A DNA stretch of 64,000 bases from Coriaria nepalensis (GCA_027186245.1 CP114492.1:5778501-5842500); one strand, 5' to 3'. Shown: positions 49,601 to 62,596, counted from the stretch's first letter. Program-made: numbers and translations. The notes: generated from the letters alone by a model not told the origin.

Positions 49601-50890
49601 GTTATAGAAAAAAGTCAAAATGAAAATTAAAATTTTGGGGAGAAAAAAAAAAACCAAAATAACACAGCAAAAACAAGAGGTAAATCTTTTAAAACTGCAA
49701 ATCAAATTTTTCATTAAATTTTGGGACAATAATATTTTCCATCATGGTGGCAACTAGGTCGAGTGTATATCAAAGTCCATGACCCAGAAGTAAATTTGGG
49801 AACTATCCGGCATAACCTTACTTCTTATCATATAGGTTCAAAGAAGTAAGTTAACATGTGAAACGAGACATCATTTTATTTTTCTATTTCCTATTTTGAT
49901 TTTGTTTTGTTTTTCTTTCTTGAAAGAAAATGTACCTAGGAGAGACCACATCATCATGGCAACATGAAGAGAAAAGTACTGAAACAACAAAGCGAGAAAA
50001 ACAAGAACGCAAGATCTGAAAAATCTCACACTATTTCAAATGATCAAAAATCATTAGCGTATTAATATGATTTTGAGGTAGAATGATATGAGAAAGATAA
50101 ATCATAAACCCTACCAAAAATAAGAGATAATCTCATAATATTCTCTATCTCACAAGAGAAAATTTAATAATTTTAGGAGCACATAATTTGATTCTTTTAA
50201 GAAGATTAAAATTAAAATAATTAATATTAATTCTCTATTTAATATTTAAAAAAGAGTAAGTCATTCTTTTAAAATACATAAAATAACTCATATACTTATT
50301 TTACGTAATATTTGAATTTTTATTAATTCAATTAAATAATTTTTTAAACTTTTTATTTAAAAACCTTTAAAAAAAAATCACAATTCAACCCTAAAACAAA
50401 ATTATTTCTTATTTCTTTTTTTTATTATTATATACAACTAAATAATCATTAATTATTATTATTTTCATTCATATTCTTATTTTTCATATTTAAAAAAAAA
50501 AAAAAATCGAACAATTCTTTCCCAATAAGGTCTGGTCTCTCTTCTTCTGGTGATTGATCGGAGTTTTCATCAACACTATTCATATGTTTATTGAATGGTC
50601 GCTGACACTAATAAATTGAGTGTTTCAAATCAAGTTTCACATGGATCATGAATGAACCCGGAGAATTTATGGAGATCTTAAATTGACTGCTCATGTCCAT
50701 TTAATGTTTATTAAATGTTTGTCCAGAAAACCAGTTTGACAATCTGATGAATTCAATGGGTTTGTGTGCTTAGGAACTGTGAATTTTGCTCACTTACCAT
50801 TATACTGACCTACCTAGACCTAACTCTTTCGAATAATAATAATGATAATAAATATTTTAGGGGACCTTCTTGATTGTTTATTTTTTATTT

Positions 50891-50927
<37 letters not shown>

Positions 50928-51889
50928 ATTTTATTTTTTATTTTATTTTTTATTTTATTTTTTATTTTATTTTTTATTTTATTTTTAAGATCTATCCTTA
51001 CCAAACGTTTATTAATAATCAACTTAAAAATAATTGGACAGAAAAATAATTGAAACAGATAGCTGGAGCCCGATGAAGAAACCTTAGTCCTTTTCTGTTT
51101 TTATCATTTATCTCACATTTGTGTTCGATACGTAGCGTATGCAAAGAAGCCGTTGCCCTTTCATTTTCAGCATAACTAATGCTCTCACCTACTTATACCT
51201 GCTCAAAATACTTTTAATTTTATAATTAGTACTAATTTCTCTTAATAATAATTAGTAACACCCGGAACAAATGAAACTCCTCAACCTTTTCTTTCGGTAA
51301 TATCTATAAAGATTTGATCCGAATTATACATATCTAAACTCATCAAAATATAAGATGTAAATTATTTCAAATCTCGATCAAACCACATATAAAATATTAT
51401 GTTATTAAATGAAAAACATTTATATAATTACTTCCGCTCTATTATTAAATAATATAAATATTATATAAATATAAATATAAATATTAAATATATATAATTC
51501 AAATTGAATTCAATCTCATTCGAAAATGTAAATGTGATTTATAAGTTAATAACCAATGTGAGAAGAAGGGTGTGATACTGTAATCGTAGCTAGGATGGCA
51601 ACTGACACAAGCAAAGCCATTGGACACTATTAATATTTATAATTATTAAACGACGTTAATAATATACCTACAAAAGAGAACTCATAATTTCCTATATTCA
51701 ATAATAAACCGGTTTATTCTTATTTATTTTCTGGACTTCCAATTGATTTCTTGTTTCATCCACTACTCCTCGTGTTTTTAACAAAGGAATAGAATCCTAA
51801 GAATTCCACTTAAAGCATAGACCATTAAAAAAATTAAAGTTATATAATAGTTAAATCACATTGATATTTATACCGTTAACAATACATAT
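49601..51889. other. AT-rich intergenic DNA
   Basis: No gene or transposon domain was recognised. It holds a T-rich minisatellite (separate entry) and several A or T runs. The last bases are the left flank of the gypsy element. Confidence 0.6.
50879..50986. repeat. T-rich low-complexity minisatellite
   Basis: About 108 bp of ttatttttta- and ttatttta-type units in two blocks, the first 7-8 bp and the second ~12 bp in period. Simple sequence with no coding sense. Confidence 0.9.
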
Positions 51890-52509
51890 TGTTGACGATC
51901 CTGCATATGATGTGAACAACAATGGTATCTCTATCCAGTCAATACTTAAGTGATAAGAGAATACCAAAATTGTGTCTAACACACCTTTCGATAGAAAAGT
52001 TAGCTCTTTATAATTTTACATTTAGAGAATGTTGATAAGACTTTTTGAGATAGAGAATAGAGTGTACTCTTGCATAAAGTTAAGGTTTCAATATTTATTA
52101 CCTTATTATAAAATATGTCATATTTTTACTTTACACGTGTCATTTGGTGGTTAGTGTGTACACTACCACTTTAGTGTTCTCTCCATTTTGCACCCTGTGC
52201 TCTACAATGAATGAACATAAATTTGTTCTCAACTACTAGTGTCAGGTAGTCATTATCTCCTTTGCTTTAACCCTAACATCACGCGACATAGTGATCTAAC
52301 CACCTATGTATGTACATCTCCTTTAGAAATCCCCAATTTATGATCCATGAAATGGATTCCCAAACAAGTCGGGGCTCAATGTTCCGAGTTGACCTAGTCG
52401 ACCTAGCTCTTCTAATTAGGACCCTTTTCCTTAAATTGTTCCCACCTAGTTTGAACTCCACCTCCTTGTTCGGCCATGGCCAGACATAAGTGAAATATCT
52501 TCCCCAACA
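51890..52509 (-). repeat. LTR of the gypsy element (left, 3' LTR in element sense)
   Basis: Starts TGTTGACGATCC and ends CCCCAACA, with TG...CA ends and an inverted TGTTG/CAACA terminus. It aligns over its full length with 58170-58799, with many substitutions and small gaps. Confidence 0.88.
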
Positions 52510-53239
52510 GTTAGCCCCTTGTTAGTTTCTCTGGACGCAATTCGAGAAAGTGGTAGTCTACCAATTCCCATCAATCTATCGAGCTTGAACTACTAAAGAA
52601 TATGTCGTCTTTCCCCTTTTCATCGTTTCCCGTTACATCATATCCTTTCATCTCCTTATATCAAAAAGTTCTTTTTTTTTTCGTGTTTCTTTTCTCCAAA
52701 TGTCAACATGTTATTGGTGCATCATTAGGGTATAAAAACCCATTGCCTCCTTTCTTCTTCATTTTCTTATTTCCCCCATAATCTTATTTCACTCAATCTT
52801 TTCCTCTACAACTACACTCTTGCCGAATCCATTAAAAACTGCGCGCTTCTCCTCTGATCGGCTCATCTTCTAAAGTTTTGGTATCCCTCATTGCTCCTTG
52901 TTGCTTTCCTCGGTCTCTTTTTCATGGAACAAGTAATTTTCTCATTTTTTATTTCAATATTATTTATGTTTTCCTTCACACATTTTCATTATGTTTCAAA
53001 AAAGTTTCATTTTGATCCAAAATTTTCAACTTCAAAACTAGTCTAAGTGTTTGTGGTTTTTTCTTGGCGATGTTCAACCCTTTTTTGTAGGTTTTCTTAC
53101 AACATTTAGAAATTCTTTATTTAAGGAAAACTGTAATATTTATTATATTTAGGGTAATTATTAGGCTAATGACCTAGCATTAGGCCATAACATAACTAAT
53201 CCCGGCACCAAACTTCTGAGCTGAGCTAACCTCTTTTCC

Positions 53240-55312
53240 TAGGTGGAACCTTTAGGACTCAAATCTCTTGATATGACTTTCCCTCCCCGAATAGCTAGTG
53301 CCAAACTGACTAGAACTATCCAACTCAGACCTTTCTTCCCTTTTTCACAAATATCTCAGGACGGATCAGATCAGGAAGTAGATAAAGCTGGCCCTTCTAG
53401 AGCAACTGGTAAGAAAACTACCTGTAAACCCTTAGAGAGGACCAAGGCTATTAAGACCATCATGACCTAAGACGAGATGGACTCCCTTTTAACTTTCAAA
53501 GATATTTGGGACGATGTAACTCTTACTCTTCCTTTAGAAGGAGAGCGTATGCTTGATATAGAGAGAGAGGACGAGTACAAAAATGTAGTGTATAAAGACA
53601 TGTTTGAAGACTGAACTTAAGTTTCCTCTTCATCCCTTTATCCAAAATGTGCTAGGAATCTAGGGGATTTCGCCTAGTCAGCTCGGACCGAATTCCTACA
53701 GATTTTTATTATGCTCCTTTATTCTTTGGAAGGAAACTACTGGTCAAGACCTCGAAACGTTGGCCATCGACAAGCCTCTCCATATGAACATCTTGGGGTG
53801 AAACCACTTTAAGCTTTCTATTGCACCAAAAGTAAGCTAACCCTTATGTCCAACCCTTCCATTATTTTTTAGATCCTTCATTGCTCTTATAGTCATCTCT
53901 TCTTGTAGGAATTAATCCGCCCAAAGATAAGCCTTCAAATGAAAAGCTAAGGGTTTGAGACCTAGTTCACTTGATGCCATAAGAGCGAAGGGAATTCAAG
54001 TTTATTCTTACCTCTAGTCGGCTCCAAGAGTGTGGACAAATCCCTACCTCTCCTTTAGACGTTGAACCACTTTAAACAATTTACAAGGAAGAACCTCTTC
54101 AAGTAGAAAGGGGTAGATGCTTTATTCTGACCTATTTCATGCATAACAACCACATAAATGTCAACATACTCTATGTTTTGTTTTGTTTTTTTTTTTTTGG
54201 TTATTTAACTATTATCTTTTTCTTTTTAGGACATGATTCCTCCCACCATTGATCAAATCATTGGTAAGGCTCGAGCTGACGGATATTTAGAAAGTCCCAA
54301 ATAAAGGCTACTCGGGAAGTAGTTAAGCTAAAAGTGGCACGGATGGCCAAAAATCCTTCTCTCAAGAAATGAAAGATTGGATCTGGGAAAAGTAGAGAGA
54401 AGGGGTGGTAATGCCCAAGTCTATTTCCCCCAACTCTTACTTGGACTAAAGATACTCCTAGGTTACTAGCGTAATTCAAACATACACTTTTGGTCTCTAG
54501 CTCGGGTTATTGAGGTCTTTTCCTCTTGGATTGACCACATCTCCCCCATGCTGACAAGAAGGGATGAGGCTAACTCTGCACTTCTTCCTCATGTCACCAA
54601 CTCCTATCGTAAAGAACTTTCCCAAAAGATTTTGGAGTTGGTATCCCATCACAACCTATGCTCAATTCCTTAGCTTAAGACACTAGACTTAATAGAGAAT
54701 GGTCCTAAAAAAGGTCTCATTTTGTCGTAATTGTTAGAAAATTGTTCATTATTGTGTTGTTCTTACTAAGTGTTGAGTGTGTCCCTCTTCATTCTTTTGT
54801 AGCTCGTTTTGTCTTCTTTGGCCTTTGAACCTTCTTTTATCTCTACCAATTCGAGGGAGATTTCTCAAGCTCGTCAAGAGACTAAGTACCAAATGGCATT
54901 GGTTTCAACCCAAAAATAACTAACCGAGGATGTTGATGATAAAACGGCTTTCGAGAAGAAGTATCGTGCTGAGGTTGAGGCCTGGAGGAAGGAGAGGGAA
55001 CAGAGGAAACAATTTAAGGTTGAGCTTACACAATTAAAAGCTAATCTTCTAAATATCAAGCAATAAGTTGTGGCAAACTTCAAAGCCTCTTCTAAATGTA
55101 AGATAGAGATCTTTGCCGCTAAGGAATATGGTTTTGTACTAAATCGAGCTACCATTAACATGGTCTGGCCTGACCTGGATGCGAGGCTATTCAAGTTCCC
55201 CTTAGATCCTCTTATTCCAAGTCAACCTAAGACTATTATGGTTGAGGCTAATGGTGGAGAGGAAGAAGAAGAAGAAGAGCAAGATAACAAACTCAAGTTG
55301 TGGAAGATTTGA
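53240..55312 (+). pseudogene. antisense extra ORF of the gypsy element, gypsy-type (Transposase_28-like) family
   Basis: Plus-strand pieces with many stops. The N-terminal part at 53243-53470 reads LTRTIQLRPFFPFSQISQDG. Then come TFKDIWDDVTLTLPLEGERM near 53495, DMIPPTIDQIIGKARADGYL near 54232, and a helical stretch with KYRAEVEAWRKEREQRKQFK near 54960-55020. The tail at 55070-55312 has VWPDLDARLFKFPLDPL and a Glu run. The layout (disordered start, helical coil, acidic end) matches the extra ORF of Tat-type elements. It runs against the pol relic. It is related in type to the repeated fragment in the 18-31 kb array, though I cannot measure how closely. Confidence 0.6.
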
Positions 55313-55739
55313 GTGCCAGTCAAAACCTTCCTGTTGATACAACTCTTGCTGAAAAGACTGGGGAGGACTAGATTAGTGCCTAGCTAAACACTAATGCAAA
55401 TGAGGAGGATCCCATCTAGACTTGGCCTTCTTCTTTTTAAGACTTTGGTTTTAAAGAATTTTTTGTGTCTTATTATGCCCTTAAAATGGGCAGGGTTATA
55501 AGTGTTTTCCTTTCACTTAATCTACTTCTGTCAGGCCTTCTTGGCTGTATAGAACTGATATATTTTTCTTTAATGTTAACCAATTGCCCCTTTTTTCCCT
55601 TATTTATTTATTTATTTATTTATGAGTATCCTTCCTTTGAGAGGTTGGTGAGATTTCTAACCGGCACCTCAAACTTTCAAACTCCTAAACCAATCAAGTT
55701 GCATACTCCAAACACAACACTTGGCGTATTAATTTGACT

Positions 55740-56695
55740 ATCTCAAACTCAACACTTGATGTTTTTGCACTTATCAATTTTACTCTGAACATAACACTCG
55801 ACTAATGACATGTGAGTCATTCAACCCCATGCTGAATAAAACACATAGTATTTCTCTGATTTTGAAAAATGAATTTCAAATTTTGGGACCTTATTGGTCC
55901 AAGTTGCCCCTTACCGAGCATAAAACTTCTATTGTCCCTAACTTTGAGAATTTAATTTCAAACTTTAAGACCTTATAGGTCTGGGCTGATGACACGCAAG
56001 TCATTCAGCCCCTGACCGAGTAGAACACTTGGTCTATCTTAGATTTTGAAAATATAATTTCAACTTTCAGGACCTTATTAGTCCAGGCTGATGACACGTA
56101 GGTCATTCAGCCCCTGACCGAGCAAAACACTTTGTCTTCCTAAGGCTTTGAAACTTTAATTTCAAATTTTAGGACCTTACTGGTCCGGGCTAATGATACG
56201 TGGATCATTCAGCTTTTTGACAAGCAGACCACTTTATGTCTTAGACTTTGAAATTTTAATTTCAAATTTTAGGGCCTTGCCGAGTAGAACACTTTATTTG
56301 CCTCGAACTTTGAAATTGTAATTTCAAATTTAGGACTTTATTGGTTCGGCTGATGACACATGGGTCATTCAACCCCTGACCGAGCAGAACACTTCGTCTG
56401 CCTCAGACTTTGAAATTTTAATTTCACATTTTAGGACATTATTAGTTCAAGGTGATGACATGTGCGTTATTCAGCCCCTGGCCATGTAAAAAAATTTGTC
56501 CACCATGAGTTTGAAATTTTAATTTCAAATTTTAGAACCTTATTGGTCCGAGCTGATGACACATGGGTCATTTAGCCCTTGGCCGAGTAGAATACTTTGT
56601 CTGCCTTAACCTTTGAAATTTTAATTTCAAATTTTAGGACCTTATTAGTCTAAGTTGATGACACATGGGTCATTCAGCTTCTGGTCGAACAAATA
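55740..56695. repeat. minisatellite, ~101-bp period, about 9-10 diverged units
   Basis: Each unit has ctttgaaattttaatttcaa, then aggaccttattggtcc.ggctgatgacac..gggtcattcagcccctgaccgag. Successive 'aggacctta' blocks lie near 55885, 55967, 56071, 56173, 56272, 56333, 56434, 56535 and 56637. Steps are ~100-104 bp apart from two short ones (82 and 61). It sits between integrase and the antisense ORF, in the part of Tat-type elements known to gather tandem repeats. Confidence 0.92.
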
Positions 56696-56829
56696 TTTCT
56701 AAGAACTTCGCTTCTTTAACTATGGCTTGGCATAGCCATTTGGAATTCAAAAACTACAACACAACAACAAAACATGTCAACCTTACACTATTAATCCTCT
56801 AACGCACCTTAACCATCTTCATCTTTAGC

Positions 56830-57420
56830 CTCGTGACATCAACGTTAAAAGGATGTGATACATTTTCCCTACTCTATTATGAAACCAATAAGTTCCTGGC
56901 CTTTACTTCTTCCACAACCTTATGGAGCCCTTTCGAGTTTCCTCCTAAAGGTCCATTGTTCAGCACTGATGACACCTTCCTTATAACTAGGTCATCTATT
57001 ATGATTGGCCGCTCATGCATTTTCCTATAATAATACCGCTCAGTTCTCCTCTTTAATGTCTCCTCTTTGATTCTTGCTTCTTCTCTATTCTCTTAAAGTA
57101 TGTCTAATGCTTTAGCCAATGCTTGATTATTTTCTTCTTCAGTAAACATAAGTCTTCAGCAAGAAGGTATGTTTACCTTAGTTGGAACCATAACTTCTAA
57201 TCCATAGGCCAAACTGAAAAGAGTTTTTCACTTGGAAAACTATGGAGTAGTTCATATTGCCCAGAAGATATATGGAAGTTCCTCCACCCACTTCTCTTTG
57301 TGCACCACCAATTTCTTCTTCAACAACTTCTTAATTACTTTATTAACTAATTCCACCTACCCATGGGCATAAGGATGGGCTGGAGAAGAAGAGGAATGTT
57401 TCTCCTTCCCCTTAGCACCT
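56830..57420 (-). pseudogene. Ty3/gypsy integrase relic (core end and C-terminus)
   Basis: The minus strand reads SSSSPAHPYAHG near 57400, VNKVIKKLLKKKLVVHKEKW, VEELPYIFWAI, KTLFSLAYGLEVMVPTKVNI and, near 57020-56900, MHERPIIIDDLVIRKVSS and NNGPLGGNSKGLHKVVE. This matches the end of the catalytic core and the GPLG..W.GPY..-type C-terminus of gypsy integrases. Stops interrupt it. Confidence 0.85.
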
Positions 57421-57479
57421 TTTGTATACTCCTTATGCATCTCCTTAAAGAGCTGCTTAATGCCCTCATTCGTCACACA

Positions 57480-58000
57480 CCTAAGAAAAGGCTTTGAATA
57501 ACCCCTATGATACAAAAGAGTTTAGTATTATTAATTCTCATTTTTCTCAAATGTAAACAATGAGATAACATCCACAAGACTTGTTGTATCCATCAAGACT
57601 CTGAGGATGAGAAGAGTGGAGATATTTGTTGAGCCCACCAATGCTTCGTTGTGAGGATAAACTATTCCCTCTTCATCACTTCAATTGAATGTTATGTCCA
57701 GGTTGTCCTCAGGTTTGGATGAGGATTTGATGGAGAAAACCTTAGCTTAAATCAAATCTTTATACCACTCCTTCTTTTGGTGACCATTGCCCCCTCCTCT
57801 TAGTTCATTACAGACACACCATAAAGCTCCCTCAATCCTCTCATCCATTGCATGACTCATTTGCCCCTATTGATTTGTCATGGTTCCTTACATTGCCTCC
57901 ACTACTTGAACCAAACTTGACAAAACTTCTCCTTCATTTTCATCCACGCGTGTTTTAGGGGTAGTGGTTCCTCCCGCACTAGTTTCCACTACACCCCAAA
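57480..58000 (-). pseudogene. Ty3/gypsy gag-protease relic with altered active site
   Basis: The minus strand reads EGIVYPHNEALVGSTNISTL and then LILRVLMDTTSLVDVIS. The protease motif DTGSS has become DTTSL at 57590-57576, keeping the Asp but losing the Gly. Upstream, gag-like text is broken by stops. It is the same family as the relic at 31850-32340. Confidence 0.7.
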
Positions 58001-58169
58001 ACAGAACTCCCTCTACACATTTATTGAAGGGGGTAAAGGATGATCCCTTTACAGATTTCCACTAGCTTACTCTATTAGCCTAACTCCTTTTTGCACCCAA
58101 CTAAAAACTCCTAGTTGAATGAACTTTCGAGTATTAAGACTAGAAGCGTCCCAACGATTGGTGTCATAC

Positions 58170-58798
58170 TGTTGACGATCCAATTTGGCCAGCACGTGAT
58201 CCTAACAGCAACAGTATGTCCATTCAGCCAAGAGCTAAGTCCTACACAAGAAAAGCAAGGGAGTGTCAGGGTTATGTCCGATGCATCTCGGATAAATTAG
58301 CTCTTTGTGATTTCACACTTAGAGAATATCAATAAGACTTTTTAGGCTAAAGAATAGAGTGTAACCCTATATAAAGTTAGAGTTTTAGTATTTATACTAC
58401 TTTCACTATAAGACAAACCTTATTTTTACTTTACATGTGTTATTTGGTGGTTGGTGTGCATACTTTCACCTTAGTACTCTCTCTATTTTGCTCCATGTGC
58501 TCTAACACTAACAAGTCATAGATTAGCTCCCTACTACTAGTGCCATGTAGTTCTTATTTTCTTTGCTCCAACCCTAACATCATGCGACATAGAGACCTAC
58601 CTACTTAGGTTAGCACATCTCCTTTAGCAACCCCTAATTTACGATTCGAGAAATATGTTCCTAACCAAACTGGGGCTCACTATGCCGAACTAACAACTCT
58701 TCTAATTATGACCCCTTTCTTTAAATTGTTCTCACCTAGTCCAAACTTCACCTCCCTATTCAGACATGGTCTGACAGAAGTGGAATACCTTCCTCAAC

Positions 58799-58799
<1 letters not shown>
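58170..58799 (-). repeat. LTR of the gypsy element (right, 5' LTR in element sense)
   Basis: Starts TGTTGACGATCC and ends CCTCAACA. Full-length partner of 51890-52509. Followed at once by a (TA)n run. Confidence 0.88.
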
Positions 58800-58830
<31 letters not shown>

Positions 58831-60239
58831 TGTTGATAATATTATTGCATACCTGAAATGAAATTCTTGAAATTTTAATATATAAGAAATATTGGTCAAC
58901 TCATCTTTTTGTTAATTAGTTTTAGGGTAAAATTTCATATTTCAACAAAGTATTAAAACTAAATTTAATATGTGATTGAACTAACTACTATGCGTATTTC
59001 ATATCGTGTAAGCTTAAAATGTAATATATAAAAAAATTAATTAACTCATTTCATTAACAATTATTTTGAGATAAAAATTAAAATCGAAGTATATATATAT
59101 CCCCTTCTTTTGACCTAAAAACTAAGAGCATTATTTTGTTGACGAATTTGACTTGCTTTAAACTTTAGTAAAGAAACCGAAACGAAAAGGTGATGAGACG
59201 ATGAAAGAGAGGACAAAAACCATGATTGAGAATTGTAAACATTGATCAAATTTACTAATTCCTCAAAGTGGTTCTATTAAACTCACTAGCTGTCAGCTGA
59301 TCTGTCTGATGACATGGGAAGAGGAATGAAGAATCAAACAAAGAGAGAAGCAAACGAAGAACAAATCCCAAACACACCTCCTTGTCCGTTCCTAAATTCT
59401 CATTAAAAAAAATCATACGTAAGAAGAAAAAACTGTCAATCTCAAAAAAGCAAAGCAAACAAAAAAACCAATATCTGCTATGAAATTCTGTGATTAAACA
59501 GTAAACCGGAATTTCTCCAGAAAATTAAACTTAAGAGAAGGGATAGAAAAACAAAGTGGGACCCGACAAACAGCTGTCTGGTGGCTTTTCCCCTCGCAAC
59601 ACAACAACAACAGAGGGCATTATCTGTGGACCACTCATCATTTACGCCACGTGGCAGATTGTCTCTTTCACCGTAATCTATTTATATTTTCTCATATACA
59701 AACAATAGCTTGTGATCTAATGAAATGGCCTTTTGAATACCCCCCCCCCCCCCCCCACGGATTAGAAACTCATCCCATTCCCCTTTTCGTTTCTTCGTTC
59801 GGAATCTAGAACATTTCAAACAGTAAAAGATTTATATATATATATATTAATCTAACTTGGACCGTAATTTAATATTTCAAATATAAATGTAAGATAATAC
59901 TTATCTTATATAACATATATATATATATATATTTTTTTTTTTTATTACAGAAATTACAAAAATGTGACTGCAAACTGGATTTTATTGGAAACAGAATTAG
60001 ACAATGGGTAGTTTTTTTTTTTTTTTTTTTTTTTTCTGGCCGGTGGGTAATTCTTCGACTAATAATATTGAAAGCTTAAAAGTTTTTAGAATTACATGAT
60101 TTAGTTCACGAGTTGAATGGCGTCAATATTTCGATGTGGGTCCAACATAATTGCAAGAGAACTATTTCTGTCTCTTTTTGTAGTGGGTGATTTCTTATTA
60201 TTATTATTTTTTTTTAAGAATTTTAGTAATTTTCTTTTA

Positions 60240-60285
<46 letters not shown>

Positions 60286-60615
60286 CTTGATAAAATCTAA
60301 ATAATTTTTTCATTACTTATGTCTTCCAATTATGGAGGGAATTACAATAATAAAGTTCATAATCATAAGATATTATATTATATATATTATTACTAGCTTT
60401 GAGCCTTTGACCCAAAAAACAAAAAAAGCATTAGCTAACTTTTCTATTAATTAATTACTTAATACGGTAATACCCATCACATGAATATAACAATAATAAT
60501 TTCTTTTTTTTTTTTAAGGCAAATTAAGTTGAAGTCGACCTGGCAGCTAAGGTTTCTTAGCCACCAGGTCGTCAAACCACTAAGAAAAAAACCGAAGCTG
60601 AATGTGCTTACGTCA
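58800..60615. other. intergenic DNA rich in simple repeats, 3' flank of the BURP gene
   Basis: Holds (TA)n at 58800-58832 and near 59910-59932, a poly-C run near 59741-59757, a poly-T run near 60012-60035 and a (TAA)n run (separate entry). No gene was recognised. The right end includes the 3' UTR of the BURP gene. Confidence 0.6.
60240..60285. repeat. (TAA)n microsatellite
   Basis: About 15 units of a perfect ATA/TAA trinucleotide repeat, ~330 bp beyond the stop codon of the BURP gene in its 3' flank. Confidence 0.95.
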
Positions 60616-62596
60616 TCAATCAGCAATTGTCCAGGTCATATCATTCTCGAATATCCAGTGGCAAACCTCGATCCGACCCGGACTCGACCCCAAGGCCAGA
60701 AAAGCTCCATGGGTTGGACTCCAAGCTGACGTGTCAATGTGACAGATGGCCACCCCGTGATTGATCTTGGACTTACTATTCGCGTCCAAGAGATCCGCTT
60801 CGTAGACCCGAACCTTGGGAACCGAATGGCAGTAGTAGAGTAAGTAAGGGAACAGGCTCTGATGACAAGACACGGATTTCGTCACTTTCCCACCGTTGAT
60901 TCCTTTAACGGTCCCGATCATGATCTTTGACTTTGACCCCTTGACGTTCTCAGTCGTCCGCACCACCACGTTCCGGCCGAGCACGGAGGTGGAGAAGTCG
61001 ATCATGTCCTCGATCGAGCCCACGCATCGCTTCGTCTCGCCTTCGCTCGGCGCGCGCTCGCACTCGGTCAACGAGTCTGTAATCATCTTCTCCATTGACG
61101 AGTTATCCCTCGCATGGAAGATCTCTTTCAGCTCCGTGATTTTGGAGCTGGAGAACGGTAATTTAGACAAAATCGATCGGGGCAAAAAGGACCTTTTAGG
61201 CATTTTATCTCTGATATCCGGCATTGGCAGGACTGTCCCTTTCTTTACCATCGATTCTCTAAAGAATTTCCCCGGCTCTACCCATCTATTTACCAAACTG
61301 CCACTGACCGCCATTGTTTTATACTTCTTGGCAGAGCTGCTCGGATTGGGCAGGCCAGAGAAGGTAACGCCCTTTTTCGCGTAATCAGTAAAAGTTGTGT
61401 TCACACCGTAGATCTTGAATCCAACGGTTTCATCTTTACTTGCCTGACCGTATCCACTGAACTTGTCCGAACCTGGATTTGCAGTCTGGCCGTAATTTAC
61501 GAAATTGACCTTCGCAGCGTTGGAGTTCTTCCCGTAAGACGAGAACGAATCGTCTCCTACATTCGAATCGTCTCTGTAACTTGTGAAAGTATCTATAGCT
61601 CCATTGCCGCCTGCTTCATAGTTTTTGAAAGTATTCTGTGGATTGTTACCTTGATTGGCGTAATTTGTGAAGGTGTTCTTCGCCGCATTTGCCGATTCGC
61701 CATAGCCAGAAAAATCAGAGCCGATAACGTTAGAGTCGGTTCCATAGTTGGTGAAATCGTTAGGAGCTCCATTTCCTTTCTTTCCATAGTTCGAGAAAGA
61801 CTGAGATCCGGAATTTCCTTTATTGCTGTAAGCGGTGAAGGTCTGATCCCTACCGTTCGAATCGTCGGAGTAGGAAGTGAATCGGAGATCCGGAACATTA
61901 ATATCATCAGCGTACGTCGTGAATGTGCTTTTTCCGCCGGTAGTTCCCGCGCCGTAGGTGTTGAAGTTCTCGTCGCCGACGTTAGTGCCGTCGGAGTAGC
62001 TCGTGAACAGGTCGTTGTGTCCGGTGGAGTCACGGCTGTAGCGACGGAACGTATCGCCGGCGACATTCTGGTCGTCGGAGTAGTTCTTAAACGAGTCGAG
62101 TCCACCGAGTCGACCCGTTCCGTAGTTAGTGAAGTTTCGGTTGGTATATATAGCGAAGTTAGAGTCCTTCCCGTGCTTCTCCATGCTGGGAGATAAATCT
62201 GGAAAGCAGAGGAGTTCAGCGGCTGAGCAAAAATTTGGTAAACGCGTGGAAAGAGCGTTTTGAGACGCAAGTTTGGCGAAACTCGCTGAATCTACTGCGC
62301 TTAAAGGGGATGCCTTGGAGAGCAAAAAGCTCGGTTTGGGATTAGCGTTTCGGATCTCTTTGTCCCAGTAGCGGTTGAGATATGCTTTTGGGGTGAAGGG
62401 GTTTTCTCCGGCCGGTGATTTCTCGGAGACGGCGGAAGCAACCTGCATTGTTGGCAGAAGAAATTAAAACTAATAACGTTTTATTTTACTTTGTATTTAC
62501 AGAAATATGCATAGAGAAATTAAGAACTGGGCTTACATTGAGAGATGAAACGCAAATTAGGAAGAGAGAGATCACAAGGAAGACTGGTTTTTGCAT
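60616..62596 (-). CDS. BURP-domain protein, polygalacturonase-1 non-catalytic beta-subunit type
   Basis: Secreted cell-wall protein of the PG1-beta class, which in tomato binds polygalacturonase 1 and alters pectin breakdown. Exon 1 is 62596-62537 (MQKPVFLVISLFLICVSSLN, a signal peptide); exon 2 is 62442-60616. The GT-AG intron of 94 bp lies in phase 0, giving 628 aa. Beyond the signal come a short propeptide-like region and ~20 FxxY motifs (FTNY, FKNY, FTSY and so on) about every 14 residues, typical of the class. The C-terminal ~220 residues are the BURP domain, with four CH pairs spaced 10, 27 and 25 residues apart, as in the family (CH-X10-CH-X25-27-CH-X25-26-CH). An in-frame ATG spans the acceptor (62448), but the signal-peptide exon is the better start. 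Length agrees with the tomato protein. The exact paralogue is not set. Confidence 0.95.

Larger units (their letters stand above)
51890..58799 (-). mobile_element. old Ty3/gypsy element with both LTRs, Tat-like layout, reverse transcriptase missing
   Basis: Two direct LTRs (51890-52509 and 58170-58799) enclose, in minus-strand order: a gag-protease relic (58000-57480), an integrase relic (57420-56830), a ~101-bp minisatellite and an extra ORF in antisense (53240-55310). No reverse transcriptase or RNase H is seen between protease and integrase, so the middle was deleted. An antisense extra ORF between pol and the 3' LTR, with tandem repeats in that region, is known in the plant Tat lineage (for example Grande, Retand). 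Flanks are catat on the left and tatat on the right, a possible 5-bp target duplication blurred by a TA repeat. Just inside the right LTR the minus strand reads ATGACACCAATCGTTGGGAC, perhaps a decayed primer site. LTRs differ at many positions, so the insertion is old. Confidence 0.8.

Noticed and set aside
61593..62270. Long open frames overlapping the BURP gene in other frames and on the opposite strand
   Set aside because: They are shadows of the repeated FxxY coding region, whose regular codon pattern keeps other frames open. No domain or start context supports them.
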